Part shown: positions 1 through 12,099 of the stretch, in pieces
Numbering within the stretch: position 1 is the stretch's first letter
Layout of the letters: each line of letters opens with the position of its first letter
NCBI GenBank assembly: GCA_950106755.1
Contig: OX467089.1
Location: 6,078,501-6,142,500, forward strand
Length of the DNA stretch: 64,000 nt
Direction of reading: 5' to 3'
Source of the DNA: Climacium dendroides
Taxonomy: Eukaryota > Streptophyta > Bryopsida > Hypnales > Climaciaceae
Position numbers and translations under genes: made by a program
Notes under the pieces: generated by a model
Seen by the model: the letters and a program-made list of their open reading frames with translations, nothing else
What the model was told of the DNA's origin: nothing
Database searches by the model: none

Positions 1-2100
1 ACTATCTCACAGCATTTTAGCTGCGAAGAGTCTTCAACCATATGCTATATTAAGGTCTGAGCTTCTTCACCAGGGGTTAGTTCTTACGATGCTGAATCGG
101 TGTGGATGGGATCGAAGCCTCAGTCTGTCTCTTTGGATTGAATCTTGGTACTTTTCACATGGTCACGACTTTGTTGTTCAATGCTGGATGTGTTTTGCGT
201 ATATCAGAAATTTGCGTCTGTTGCTCCAATTCTTAGAGGTTTCCAGTACTTAAACGTTAGCTGCCACCCTCGTTATGCGAATGTTAACCCCTAATTGATC
301 CAGGCAGAATTTCTTTTTATATGTATGCCATTTTGTACTGCAGTAAGCAAAAGTGAAAATGAAGAAGTTTTTTCAGAAATTCAAGTGAACATAATTGTAT
401 TAGGCGACTGAGGATGCTGTCAAAGCCTCGTCCAAGATTTTGCCTTGTTTTTTCATGTTCGCCTTGGAGAAGTGGTTTTATCGTATAATTTAATGGTCAG
501 GAGTCGGTTGCACCTTTTTAGATTAATTGCACCTGAACACGGCACATTCTTCACCAATTGAATTCTTCATCCCATGAGGACACATTGCAGCATGTGTGTA
601 AGAACGATGGGAAACGAAATTGCTGAAAAAGTGTATTACAAAATCATACTCAATCCCACAAGGAATACAAAGGCATAATTGGATTTGGAAAAAACTTGAA
701 TACAATATTTACAAAAAAAATTACAAAAAATTATGAAGGCTGTAGCATCGGAGTTGTCGGGTTTGAGGCTCCGAAGCCTGATACAGTTGCATGGGACGGG
801 TGGTGAAGTAGTGGATTGGGAACCTGTTGTAGGCATCCTACCCACATCCGAGTCAGCTGGCTCGCCTCTTTGAAATTGGACGCTTCCCTCCCGTCTTGGA
901 TGCCTTGCTCCACTCTCTTGCAAAATCATTAGAATTGTTCTTATGTAGTGTTCATGAAATGAGTATTGCTAGTTGTTGCTAATTTTTTTGTTTCTTATTG
1001 TTTGATCTAAGTACATTGCAATGTGTGAGGGTTACAAGAGGTGTGGCGGGGATGGAAGAATCAAGCGAGTCACTGGTACCACCAATACATTTGGCATTGG
1101 AAGCAAGTATAATTGAGGTGTATGCCACAACCTAAACTCACAACTCACAAACCATTGTTTCAATTTTAAAGTGCATGAGTGAGGATTTCTTGAGAATTTT
1201 TCTGATAAAGAGGGGTAGTTGCAAGCTTCCAAAAAATCCGTCTTCTAAAGAGTGGAGACACAAATTCCACCGGTCTGTAACAGGGTTTGGTGCAATCCAA
1301 AGTAGTATCCCCAAGAAATCCTTGACATTGTGAGTGATAGGCTTTGGCCCAACATTAGGGTTTCAAAATATGGTGAAGGGTGTTGAGAAACTCATGTTGG
1401 GGTCGACAGTTGCAACAAAAAGAGTGCAGAGGCTAGCGGAATTCAGAAAAGATCCACCTTCTACACCGCAACAACAAGCATCCCCGAACCAATGCAAAGA
1501 GAATTCACTACATTTAGACTAAGAGGTAGGGTCACCAGAGCATGTAAGGTTGAAGAAACACAAAGGTTGACCGAGACAAACAAGGGGGAGGGCGCTTGCA
1601 AGAGGCCTCACAAATGATTGCATTGAGGGTGACAGGGTCTTTGTGAAGCAACCACGCTCCACCGAAGGCAAGGTTGTATTCATAGGTAGCCACGGAAGGC
1701 AAGGTGGAGGTAGATTTTAGAGATGTGGGAGAGGGTGCGGTTCTAGGGCAAAGATGGATTTACCACCTTGTACACCTCCCACTACGTTAGAGGGGTGGAC
1801 AAAGCCAAAGGTAGAAATTTTGTGTCGAATTCCATTTGTATTGCAAAATAAGGACTGGCAACAAGCTTTCCATTTTCATTAGAGGAGATTCAGGGTTTGT
1901 GGAAGGTTACAAGTTCCTAGGCTCATAGAAATCTAGGAATTGCATTGCAATAACAATATGATATGGTTGAACAATTGCTACATCATATAAAAATATTTTA
2001 AAAATTAAAAATTCAATTATTTTTTCATTTTAAGAATTTTTTTTCATTTTTCATTTTTTTTCTAACAATGAACCATTCTTTAATTTCTTGGGGAACAACA
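1..2100. other. no confident gene; transcript-like then AT-rich DNA
   Basis: The first 250 bases are open in the second forward frame (about positions 2-253), with balanced composition. That could be the tail of a gene lying to the left, but I recognise no domain. On the minus strand near 840-930 a short basic, lysine/arginine/serine-rich reading ending in a stop could be a terminal exon; the support is weak. From about 1030 to 1950 short ORFs on both strands look like decayed coding DNA of unknown origin. The rest is AT-rich filler. Confidence 0.3.
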
Positions 2101-2109
2101 AAGAATACC

Positions 2110-3120
2110 CCTCCAAATTCTTCTAATGGCTAAATGAGCTTTTAGTGGTACAAGAGATCTCGTTGTGGGGGATGCAACAATTGATAAAGGGGATAGATAC
2201 ATAAGAGGTTTCTAGAGGGACTCCCAAGAGTGGTGAAGACCAAAATATTAAACCAGCAAGACTTATATGCATTAGGAGAATTTCCAAAAGAGTTGTTTGT
2301 GCCAGAAGCAAAATTAGTTGGATTGACAAAGAAGTGGACTCTCATTGAACACTTCTTGGTGTCAATTCATTCAATGCACACAAACATGGCTATCGGACAA
2401 GAAATATACTGTGTGAATTTTGTTGAGACTACCAAATACATAGACATTTAGAAAGTTGATTGCATTGACTTTAACGTTCAAATGATTCTTGTAGAATATG
2501 ATGACATTCTACCGTTGCTATGAGGCAATGACTTGCTACAACAAATTGATCATGGCAACAATTCTTGTATTGAGAGTGAATAGGGAGCGGGAAGCAATAG
2601 TGGGAGTGATGCTTTTTTTGAGGAAATTCTTGCAAAGTGTGGTGTCTACCCAGGCGACTAACTGTACAAGCCAAAGAAGTGTGCAACTGCTATGGAAAGA
2701 GATCGAAACATTGTACCTATTGCCATACTAGTTGTAGATATGTCTCCATCTTGACCTCATTTACTATAGTTTGTTATGAGGGGTCATGCTTTGGAACTTG
2801 GATTTTCAAGCCTTGTGAGAGGCATATGTAAGGCTAGAGACATGTCTGATGATTCAGAGGCTTTGGATTGGAAGGTAGTCTTCAAGTACTTCCCTAAGCT
2901 TTGGAGAACTTGTTGAGTGAGATAGGAGTCTACAATGAAGGTATAAAAATTTGCCATTCAAAGAAAAATACGTTGAGTCAAAGTAGAAGAGTGCGAATTG
3001 GGACTTTGTTCATTCACATAATATCTCTAGATCTAAACCTAGTCCAACTTCTTTTTATTGAAGAAGGAAACCGGAAGTTCATTCTTTTTTTTCTCTTTTC
3101 TGACCTGAAAAAATCCTAAA
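2110..3120 (+). pseudogene. decayed coding-like fragments, unidentified
   Basis: A run of short forward ORFs (2230-2451, 2498-2731, 2637-2831, 2901-3119) has protein-like composition but is broken by stops and frame changes. This looks like an old mobile-element or gene relic. I see no catalytic motif that would name a family. It lies just left of a foldback element and a piggyBac relic, so it could belong to the same transposon cluster, but nothing in the sequence proves that. Confidence 0.25.
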
Positions 3121-3189
3121 GGACATAGTAAAGCAAATTAATTTGTATGCCAATCAAAGTATCTACAATGCTCCTAGCAAAGCTATAAA

Positions 3190-4690
3190 TAAGACAAATT
3201 ATCACATTTTGATCTCTTTGGGTGCTTGAAGTGCCTTAATGAGCAAGGGGGACATGGGATGATGTCCCAAACTTTGCAAAAGTCTAAGAAGGAAGAAATG
3301 AAAACTCCTAAATAAATAAGGCGTAATAGCATCCTATATTAGAAGAGCATGATAAAGTATCTTACATTCGCAACTTAAATAGCACCTTATCACTTCAAAT
3401 AGCATTTACAAGCCTTTTGTAGTTTAATGGACTCACCACACTCTACTTTTAGTGTCACTGGAAATACAACTCATTAACACTATACATGCCATGCATTCAC
3501 AGCATTAGTTCCCATTTTTCAACTCGTATTATCAAGTCTCAGTCCCCATGACTACTAACACACATTCCTTATATGATACCAAGTATGCTATTTGGTAACA
3601 TAGGACAGAGCTTCCATTGATGTTCAAGCACTCAATGGAGGTACTACTCCTCACCAGTGCTAATTGCCCTTGAATGTCACTCCACTCCATTTACGGTTCA
3701 TTGTGTATTTGTTGTTTTCACATTGTAATTGATTGAGACTTATAACTCGGAATACATTGAAAATGACCTAGTAAGGAGTGGGACTCCATCCAACCATTGC
3801 CATGGGACACCTATACAAATGTCCTTTGGTCTTAGACTCGGTGGTGAAGTTGGATCACCCACTTTGAGTCACCAAAATTCATCAAGGTTCTAAGAGAAAA
3901 AAAGGAGAGAGACCAACCCTCTCCCTTGTAGAATTTGACAACCCCTTCCCTTGAGGGGTCGAAGGGACTTCCAGAACCCACTTTGGTTTTGGAAGACCAC
4001 CCATTTCCAACTAAAATCACAAAGTTATGATCCCGTTTGGACTTCCAAACTTTCAAATGGTGTAACTTTGTGGCCAAAGCTCTAAATCCCACATGCAAAT
4101 ACATTTTGGATATTTACATGACAATAAAATGTCGATGAACTATTTATTTATGTCATTTAAATAATTTTTCATAAAGTTATGACCCTTCAAAGATTCAGGT
4201 TTACCGAGAGTAGTGTCATGTCTTCACTACAACCCTTTTTTTGGCCATAACTTTGGGCTTATAGCTTAAGAAATTGTAATTCTTGTCATTCTAACTTTAT
4301 TATGTTCTTAGCTTTCCAATGATATGCTACATGCCATATTTCCATGAAGGATTCATAGGAAACCTCTCACTTCTAGCCCTTAAGTGTCTTGGCACCACTA
4401 AGACACCGCCAACTTTAAATGGCCATAACTTCTAGTGTACTAGTCTAAATCATGCATTCTTTAGACAGTTGGACGCATCCTCTTAAGGGCTTTCTAAGAA
4501 TGTAAGATCCTTTACCATACTCTTCTAATATATGACTCTATTGCACCCTGTTTGCTCAGAAGTTGCTCATTTCTTCCTTTTTAAACTTTTGCAAGGTTTG
4601 AAACATCACCCCTAGGTCTCCTTTGCTCACTAAGGCACTTCAGGCACCCCCAAAAGATAGGGATGCAATAATCTGTATCAACCATCAAGA
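3190..4690. mobile_element. foldback element with long inverted arms (about 180 bp)
   Basis: The stretch 3,190-3,375 is the imperfect reverse complement of 4,495-4,690. Shared landmarks are GAAGTGCCTTA, a T-G-AGCAA block, TTGCAAAAGT followed by AGGAAGAAATGA, and a TATATTAGAAGAG-like block near the inner ends. The 1.1-kb interior has no intact ORF. Long inverted arms around non-coding DNA suit a non-autonomous Mutator-like or foldback transposon. No clear target duplication is visible, so the class is open. Confidence 0.5.
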
Positions 4691-4756
4691 TCCACAATTC
4701 ACAAGCTAGGAAAAATGTGTTGGCTAGTCAACAATTTTGTATCTTTTTGCAAAAAA

Positions 4757-5480
4757 ATTTGGAATCTAAATAAATTTCTAATTGTAGAAAAAACTATGAT
4801 AGCATACAAGGGGCGATATTGTAGTTTCTAGTAATACATGATGAATAAACTAATAAAGCATGGTATAAAGGTCTATGCTACTATTTGTTCTGTGATATGT
4901 TATGTTTGGAATTTTGAAGTCTATTTAGGTGCTACAGCAGAGGCCAATAGTAGTAATCTACTCATGGATGCTCAAGTGGTGCTTATTTTTATATACAAGT
5001 TATCACACTGTGGTCATTACATAGTGGTAGACAATTTCTTTACATAAGTGACGTAATTTGACATGTTGTCAAAAAGGTTCTTTGCTAGTGGAATGTGCAA
5101 GAGTAATGTCAAGTTTTTCTCTAAGACTACAACGAGGCATTACAAGAGTGACAAAGAGAACCAAGATAGTTTATTCTAAAAAGTGCACACCACTATACAA
5201 TTGATTGTGGTTTGATGGTTTGACATGTAGATTGTGCATTTTTTGAGTACATATAGTAGTCCCTTGGCTATAAATTGTTTCAACCAAAGGTGGATTTTTA
5301 ATCACCATATTGTGCTGTCAACTTGCCCTATGATTATCAAGTACGTCATTCATATGAGGGGCATAGTGGTAGTTTATATCTAGTGTTTTCTACAGGTACT
5401 CCGAAAGACAATTAGTTTATAAGCAATGGAGGCAAAGGGATAGGATGGAAATTGGGGATCAAGGAGTATGCAGAGTACAC
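4757..5480 (+). pseudogene. piggyBac-type transposase relic (DDE_Tnp_1_7-like)
   Basis: One forward frame (codons in register with 4,838) reads through about 240 codons with scattered stops and no frameshift. It matches the order of conserved blocks in piggyBac/PGBD transposases: a TMIAYKGRY block, then KHGIKVYA and YVWNFEVYLG, then GHYIVVDNFF (around the second catalytic Asp), an ASGMCKSNVK block, an LST block, and PMIIKYVIHMRG where the family has the third Asp region. The DNFF aspartate is kept. The first catalytic Asp (expected just before TMIAYKGR) and the third (expected after MRG) appear to be replaced. At least seven stops interrupt the frame; several, such as TAG TAA at about 4,829-4,834, are what C-to-T decay of CGG and CAA codons would give. 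The N-terminal part and the cysteine-rich tail are missing. Not functional. Confidence 0.72.
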
Positions 5481-8400
5481 CCCTATGGACACACCCTTCA
5501 CCAATTGACTTGACAATTGACCTCAAATATAGAATAGTGCTTCCGTCTTCAATGAATCACCAAAATTTAAGATGTTGTAGGTTTTGTTATTGAGGTTAGA
5601 AGATAAGAAAAAAAATGAGAAAAAAGATGTGATTTTTTGGTCTATGAAAATAGAAACAATAAAAAAATTCTCCACTCTTCTCATTTTCTAACCTTGTATA
5701 TTTCATTTTGTGCATGCCTAATGCTTGATTTAATTAAAGATTTGAGATTGTCTAGTTAGATGTAATTAGTTTAAGATGGATTTAATCCTAATAGAAGTTT
5801 ATACCTAATGCTTGATTTGATTGAAGATTTGAGGTTATATACTTAGATGTAACTAGTCTAAGATGAATTTGATTCTAATCAAAGTTTCCCTTATGATTTT
5901 AAAAATCACAAAAGAAAGCATAGTTGAATAGATAAAAACATTATTAGTATAATCTAAATACAAGTTTTGACAATTTAGTGGCTATTTTCTTTTATTCTAA
6001 GTCAATTAATGAATTAGTTGACAAATAATAGTATTAAAGTCAATGTTTTGATCTTTCAAGATATTCTTTTTTTTTAAATATAAAAAAAATACAATACATC
6101 CCAAATTTAGTCAATATCATACAATTCATGGATTAATTTTACCATGCACATAATCTAGTTATAACTTGATTAGTTGAGATACAAGTAATTTCATGGTTTA
6201 AGAACTCATGACTTCAACCTTATACTATGTGACAATTAGAATATTTAGTTAAGAATGAAGTGGGTGTCGAGCAAATAAATCATGCAATGGATTGTTTATG
6301 TGTGAATATTGAGATGAAAGGAACAACGTGAGGGAGCTGCTGTGGAAAAGGAGAGGTGACGCTATGAACTTCAATAAGAAATGCTTTGGAGGGTTGTTTT
6401 TAGCTCCCTTTGGAGCATAGTAACCCCAATTTGTAGGAGAATGGGAGCAAGATTCGGGGAGTGTATGAACGCAAGTGCGGAGTGCTAGAAACTTGGGAAG
6501 ATGGTAACAATATCTCTAAACCCTATTGTCCCTTGCTTATTGTAGCCTTTACCGTTTAGGAACAACTACAAACATTGATCATAATGAACAAGATACTTAG
6601 GATCGTCAATAGTAAAGTAGTTAATCCCTTACTGTATGACCGCAACTAGCATTTTGAGCAATGCCGAGTACTAGTGACTAGTTGATATTAGCATGTTAGC
6701 TTCACCAAATTGACTAGGAATTCAACTATGCCTAGGGAGATTTCTCCTTGTAATTTAAAGTATACACTTGAGTTAAGAGGGTATTTGATGTGGGGCTATC
6801 CTATGATTGTTTATAAATTCATTCATGCAGTTTTATAATTGGGCTATTTTACATTTAAAACTTATTTGTCCAATTTTTTCTTATACATATGCAATATGCA
6901 CCACAAAACCAATGTCTTTCATTTATATTTAATTTTTTTTTATATATGCAATAATAGTGTTGTGGAACAATATCAAATGATAACAAATATGAATGCATAA
7001 TTCAACCCAAGTTGGGGGTATTTTCTAAATTCTATGTCATGTAATCTAAACAACCTAGTATAGAGAGGAACAAACAACATCATAGAAATATCAAACATGG
7101 TTATGACATTGAAACTATAAAAAAATACTAATACCAACTTACAATATAACATGAACAGCATAAAAATTGGCATTCAAAAATGGCATTGCTCAAAACAGAT
7201 TCACACAAGAATATGACCTTTAATTTAAAACAAAGAGTATATATATTTAATCTATACATATGCATTTGCAATGACTTAAAATTTAAGGTAAAAAAATAAA
7301 ATAATGTTTATAAAACATTAACATAAAAAAGACGATTCTAAATATTTACAAGTATATGTACAAACAACACCATAATATCCACATGTTCACAAGGTAGAGC
7401 CACACCTTTGTTAGTTGTCTTTTTTGAGTGTTTTTTTCAAATGAATTGTAATCCTATTTTCACTTTAATTTTAGAAGATTTGTATACTAAAAATTAGCCT
7501 TTTGAGGGTGTTAATCTTTGAAACTAAATGATGTAACACTTAGAACATATAGAGCTAATTTTTGACACTAATTAAAATGCTAATGTGGCTTTTGACTATT
7601 ATTTTTTGGACAATTCTAAATTCCTAAGTTCAAAGCTTCCCCATGATTTTGGCTAACATCTAAATTCTAACAAACTCTTAAATATGTAAAGTCAAAGCTT
7701 CATTGTGTTTTGACTAACTTTTAAATTTTAAAAATAAAATGTCAAAACATCTATAGTTAAAGTTCCGCCGACCACCGTGGTGGACAAACCAAGGAAAAAT
7801 CATACAATATTTTATACAAAATTCTTAAATTAGTTACAACATCACATGATGACACAAACAAATTAATACAAGTGGTTTGTACAATACTTGCATATCCAAC
7901 ACAAACTAGTAAACACTTAATAAATACAATAACTCAACAAGGACTTACACTAAAGACCTCACAAAGTGGCATTACCGAGGTATAGAATGGGTTATTTTAG
8001 GGTTAGTACAATTAAAACAAATAAGTCTCAATTCAACAAAACCAAAACCAAACTTCCACAAAATATTTCAACAAATTAGTACAAACTTCAAGAAAGATCC
8101 AAAATGAGTTCATTAGTTTTGAAAGAACCCCAAGTTTTTCAAAGCTTATAGAAACAATAAAAATTGAAGCTTGAAATACCCTAAAAACACACATATTTAA
8201 CAACCTTAGCTCAAAGATACTCAAAAAAATTCATCTAAATGGGTCAACGTGTCAAAGTGCCAAAATAATGGCCACAAGGGGTGTTTTGAGAAAAGAATAA
8301 GCACCCTTTTATATTCTTTCAATCTTGAAAAAAAATAACCTCTTTTTTTCCTACTAATAAACTTATCACTTAAGATTTTCATCCTAATTTTTTACCTTTT

Positions 8401-10813
8401 AGTCTTTTACATTGAACTAAAACTTTAACTCTTAAAGAAAGACTTTAAAACACAAACAAATTACCCCATTAGCTTTAGAAGGTCATTTTTAGCTTGATGA
8501 TATCCCCTGCCTTTTTCTCCATCTTTAAAATCTCATCAAAATCTAGTGACAACTTAACATCAAAAAAGGTTAAAAATTCAATTATTGGAATTTGATTTTT
8601 TTTTATAAAAAATAACTAACCTAGGCTCTTTATTTAAATATAAAAAAATAAAAAAGATCTAGCTTTGTCCCATTCCAATTTTGTATGCTTTTAAATCTTG
8701 ATACACTAATCAACTTTACTAACAATCTTGAAATTTATTGGTCTTGGAAGAATTTTGTCAGTTTGGATACTTTTGTCTATCAAAATTTGTTGAAATTTGT
8801 TGAAGAGTCTTATTAATATAAAAGATGCTATTCTAATTTTTAGTGAGATTTTACTACACCCAAATTAATCTTTACAAATATTCCATTATGAATTTTGGTG
8901 GTTGACTATTTGGAGGAGGATTTTTTGGCTATTAATATCAAATTTCAAATTTTTTTCTGAACATCTCATGGAATTTCACAATGGATGTGCAAGTTTGTTT
9001 CTTAATTTGCACAATTGTTAAAGAAAATAAAATTCCACTATCTTCTTTAATTATTTGTAATCAAGGATTCTTTTACACAAAAGAAAATCTTAACAAACCA
9101 ATTTCACTGTTGGACTTCTAGTGTGCTCTCAACCCTACAATACTATTTTTTAATTGTAGATATCTTCTATTGATCTATCATAATTTTCTTCTATATGCAA
9201 GCTAACAATTGAAGGTTCTTCAAGATATGAAATTCGATTGGGAAATTAAAATTTATCTATTGAACTTGGCTTAGAGTTTTTACTAGAGTTTTCTTAAATC
9301 AATTTGGCTTGGTTTTGTTACATTGTAGTAAGTTTAAGCCAATTGGGATATTTCTACTTATTATTTATAATTTATACTAAATTGTGGTTTTTAACCTATT
9401 ACAAGTGGAATTTGTTTCTACTTGGATAAAAACACTATAAATACAATCAAATATTATATTGGTATGTGACATACCTATTTTCATTTTACACTCTTTGAAG
9501 GAATTTTTGTATATAAAACTACATTAATGATTACAAAAATGAAAAAAAAAATTATGAGTCATAAATGACAAAATGAAGACTCACATATGATGGTATCACA
9601 TTGCAAATGTGTGCATTATCTAAAATATGTATTTATATATTATTTGTGAGCCATCATATCGGTTCACAAATTGAAATGAAGGAAATGTAGAAGGAAATTT
9701 AGGTGAAATTTCAAGATAGAAATATTAGTTGAATGAAGTTAAGCTATAATAATAAATTAGTAGATTTTTTAATAGGTAAGAATGAAAATATTAGGAAAAT
9801 GGTGTGAATTTTTAAAGATGCAATTATGCAAAAATGAATTAGAAATCCTAGGAAAAAAATTAAGACTTTTAAACCAAAAAGACATTAATTAAAATTTGAT
9901 AAAATTAAAAACTAATATACTATTATTAAAAATTAACATGAAGTAGGAACTAAGAATAGGAAGGGTAATTACAAAACAAAACACCAAGATTATAAAAATG
10001 AAGACTAAAATTAGAAGAATTGAAGACTTAGATTAGAAAAAATGAAGACTAAAACTAAAAGAAATGATGCTCCAAACTTAAAGAAATGAAAATAAAGAGA
10101 AAGAACAAGAAAGATTAAGGTATGTGGTAAATGGACAAGATTAAAGTTTGTAAACCCTCTCTCTCTCTTTTGACTCTGATATTCTTCTTTTCCTTCTTAT
10201 TCTTTATTTTAAGAAGTTTGAACACACATTAAATAAAGAGAATGAAGAAGAGATTGAGGGGAGAAGTTAGAAAGGAGTATAAATCCAAAAAAATTGTTAA
10301 ATAGGTTTAATTCAATCACTGCCATGAACTTGAAGAAGGTTGGGTTGAAGTTAAATTTAGGAAACGGATTTTAGATTAAAGCAACAACGTACGAGAACAG
10401 CATCAAGAAAAATACAATGAACTTGAAGACAAAACTTGGTGGTTTGCTGTGCATTTGAATTGGCTTTTGAACGAACGTAATTTTGTCTTAATCAGTGCAA
10501 AAATGAAGATATGACAATTGTTTTAGTGCGAAAAGGTTTATTGTCAACTTTAAGTGAGATATTGAACTTTGATGAATGAGATCAAGAGAATAGTAGTATA
10601 AAAAAAACTAAAATTTTGAAATGTGGTAGATCAAGTTAGCTTCTCATGAAGCCAAGTTTTGCTTCATTTGGAGCAAAAATGAAAATATAGCATCCATTTT
10701 AGTACAAGGGGGACTATTGTCAAATTTAAGCAAGATGTTTAACTTCAACAAATAAGAGCAAGAGAAAAATAGTGCAAAAGAAAATGAATTTTTGGGAGGT
10801 GATTGAAAACACT
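5481..10813. other. AT-rich intergenic DNA, no gene seen
   Basis: Long AT-rich stretch with only small random ORFs. Visible structure: a direct repeat of about 95 bp at roughly 5,707-5,890 (two copies beginning CCTAATGCTTGATTT), purine-rich GAAGACTAAAA-type repeats at about 9,990-10,080, and a loose direct repeat of about 130 bp at 10,480-10,600 and 10,650-10,770. I see no RNA gene, transposase or conserved protein. Confidence 0.55.
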
Positions 10814-11215
10814 AAGTTAGAAACCCGAAATTCTGTGTTAAATATAGGAGTTCAGACCTCATTTAGGCATAGTATAATGTGTTTCTTCATAAAACATTTA
10901 ACTAATATTATTTAGACAATGAACTAAAATTTTTCATACAAAAATAATTTTGACATTTTGAGCTTTAAATCAAAAGTTATGGAATTTCAAAGAGGTGTTT
11001 GAAATTTTTCTTATTATATTTTTTCAAAATGCTCTTTGAAATCGGTCCATAACTTTTTATTGAAAACTTGAAATGTCAAAAGGAGTTTTGTAATTGAAAC
11101 TTCAATGTATATTCTAACTAGTCTTAGTTTAAAGTTTCTTAAAAAAAGACACTCTACTATGCTTAAATGAGGTCTGAAATTGTACTTTTAATACAAAATT
11201 TTGGGTTTCTAACTT
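10814..11215. mobile_element. foldback/MITE-like inverted repeat, about 400 bp
   Basis: The left end starts AAGTTAGAAACCC and the right end finishes GGGTTTCTAACTT. The arms continue imperfectly inward for most of the length, including CAGACCTCATTTA on the left and its complement on the right, and complementary CAAAGAG/CTCTTTG and CATAACTTTT-type blocks in the centre. CACT lies immediately outside both ends (10,810-10,813 and just after the right end), a possible target duplication. No coding capacity. Class uncertain. Confidence 0.5.
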
Positions 11216-11836
11216 CACTACGAGCCCTCACAACTTCAACAATTCATATATCCCACATTGTTTGGTCGATTTCCTACCACTCCAAATATATAGAGGGAGC
11301 TCAAATGAATTGATATGTGAATTGAAGGTGTTGGTTGTGAGTCGTTAAAGGTTGCAAAGAAGTACATTTTCTCTTAGTGTACTTTATATGTAAAATCTTG
11401 TTGTGTTTGTAGAAGACTTTCACCTTGTTTGTCAAAATTGATTGAAAAATTGACAAGATATTGACAGAAAAATCGACAAGAAGTTCTGGTTGTCATTTGG
11501 GACATTAGGTTGTCATTTTGGACACTTCTCTGTCAAAAATTCTGTAGATTAGGGCCCATTTCCCTTGTAGTGTCATCTTAGGTGATTTGTGTAATTGAAT
11601 CGTCAGCTTATGGTTTCTGTCCTATGATAACTTCATGATCCTTTATTTCTTGCAGGGTTTTAGTATGGAGGGAAGCACATAATCTGGACACACACTTGGC
11701 TTGATATTGATTATAAAAACGTAACTTGGATAATTCCTGTGATTCTTACTGCCCTTATTGTTTCTTTGTCCAAGTTTGGTACTTGATTCACCTTTTCTCG
11801 CGACTGTTGGTGACCTTCATACTGTTGGTGAGGCTT

Positions 11837-12051
11837 CACTACAACGGAAATTGTCCAAATTGACAGAAACTGGCCCGAATCAAGTAGTCCTAATTGACAA
11901 AAAATTGACAAGTTTTTGTCAATTTGGACAATTTTCTGTGAATTCGGACAATTTTTTTGTCCAGAGTGACAGAAACTTGTCAATTTTTTGTCAATTAGGA
12001 CTACTTGATCCGGGCCAGTTTCTGTCAATTTGGACAATTTCTCTTGTAGTG
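11837..12051. mobile_element. CACTA-type MITE, near-palindromic, TSD CTT
   Basis: The element begins CACTACAACGGAAATTGTCC and ends with its near-complement, finishing TTGTAGTG. Each arm is about 85 bp and nearly perfectly complementary, so the two strands can fold into one long hairpin. CTT flanks it exactly on both sides (11,834-11,836 and 12,052-12,054). A 3-bp duplication with CACTA ends is the hallmark of the CACTA (En/Spm) superfamily. It is too short to code. A fragment with a similar TTGTAGTG end and TGTCAATTT-like motifs lies at about 11,440-11,571. Confidence 0.8.
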
Positions 12052-12099
12052 CTTGTACAAACGGTGAGCTTTGGATTGTAATTCTTATTGATTCCAAGC

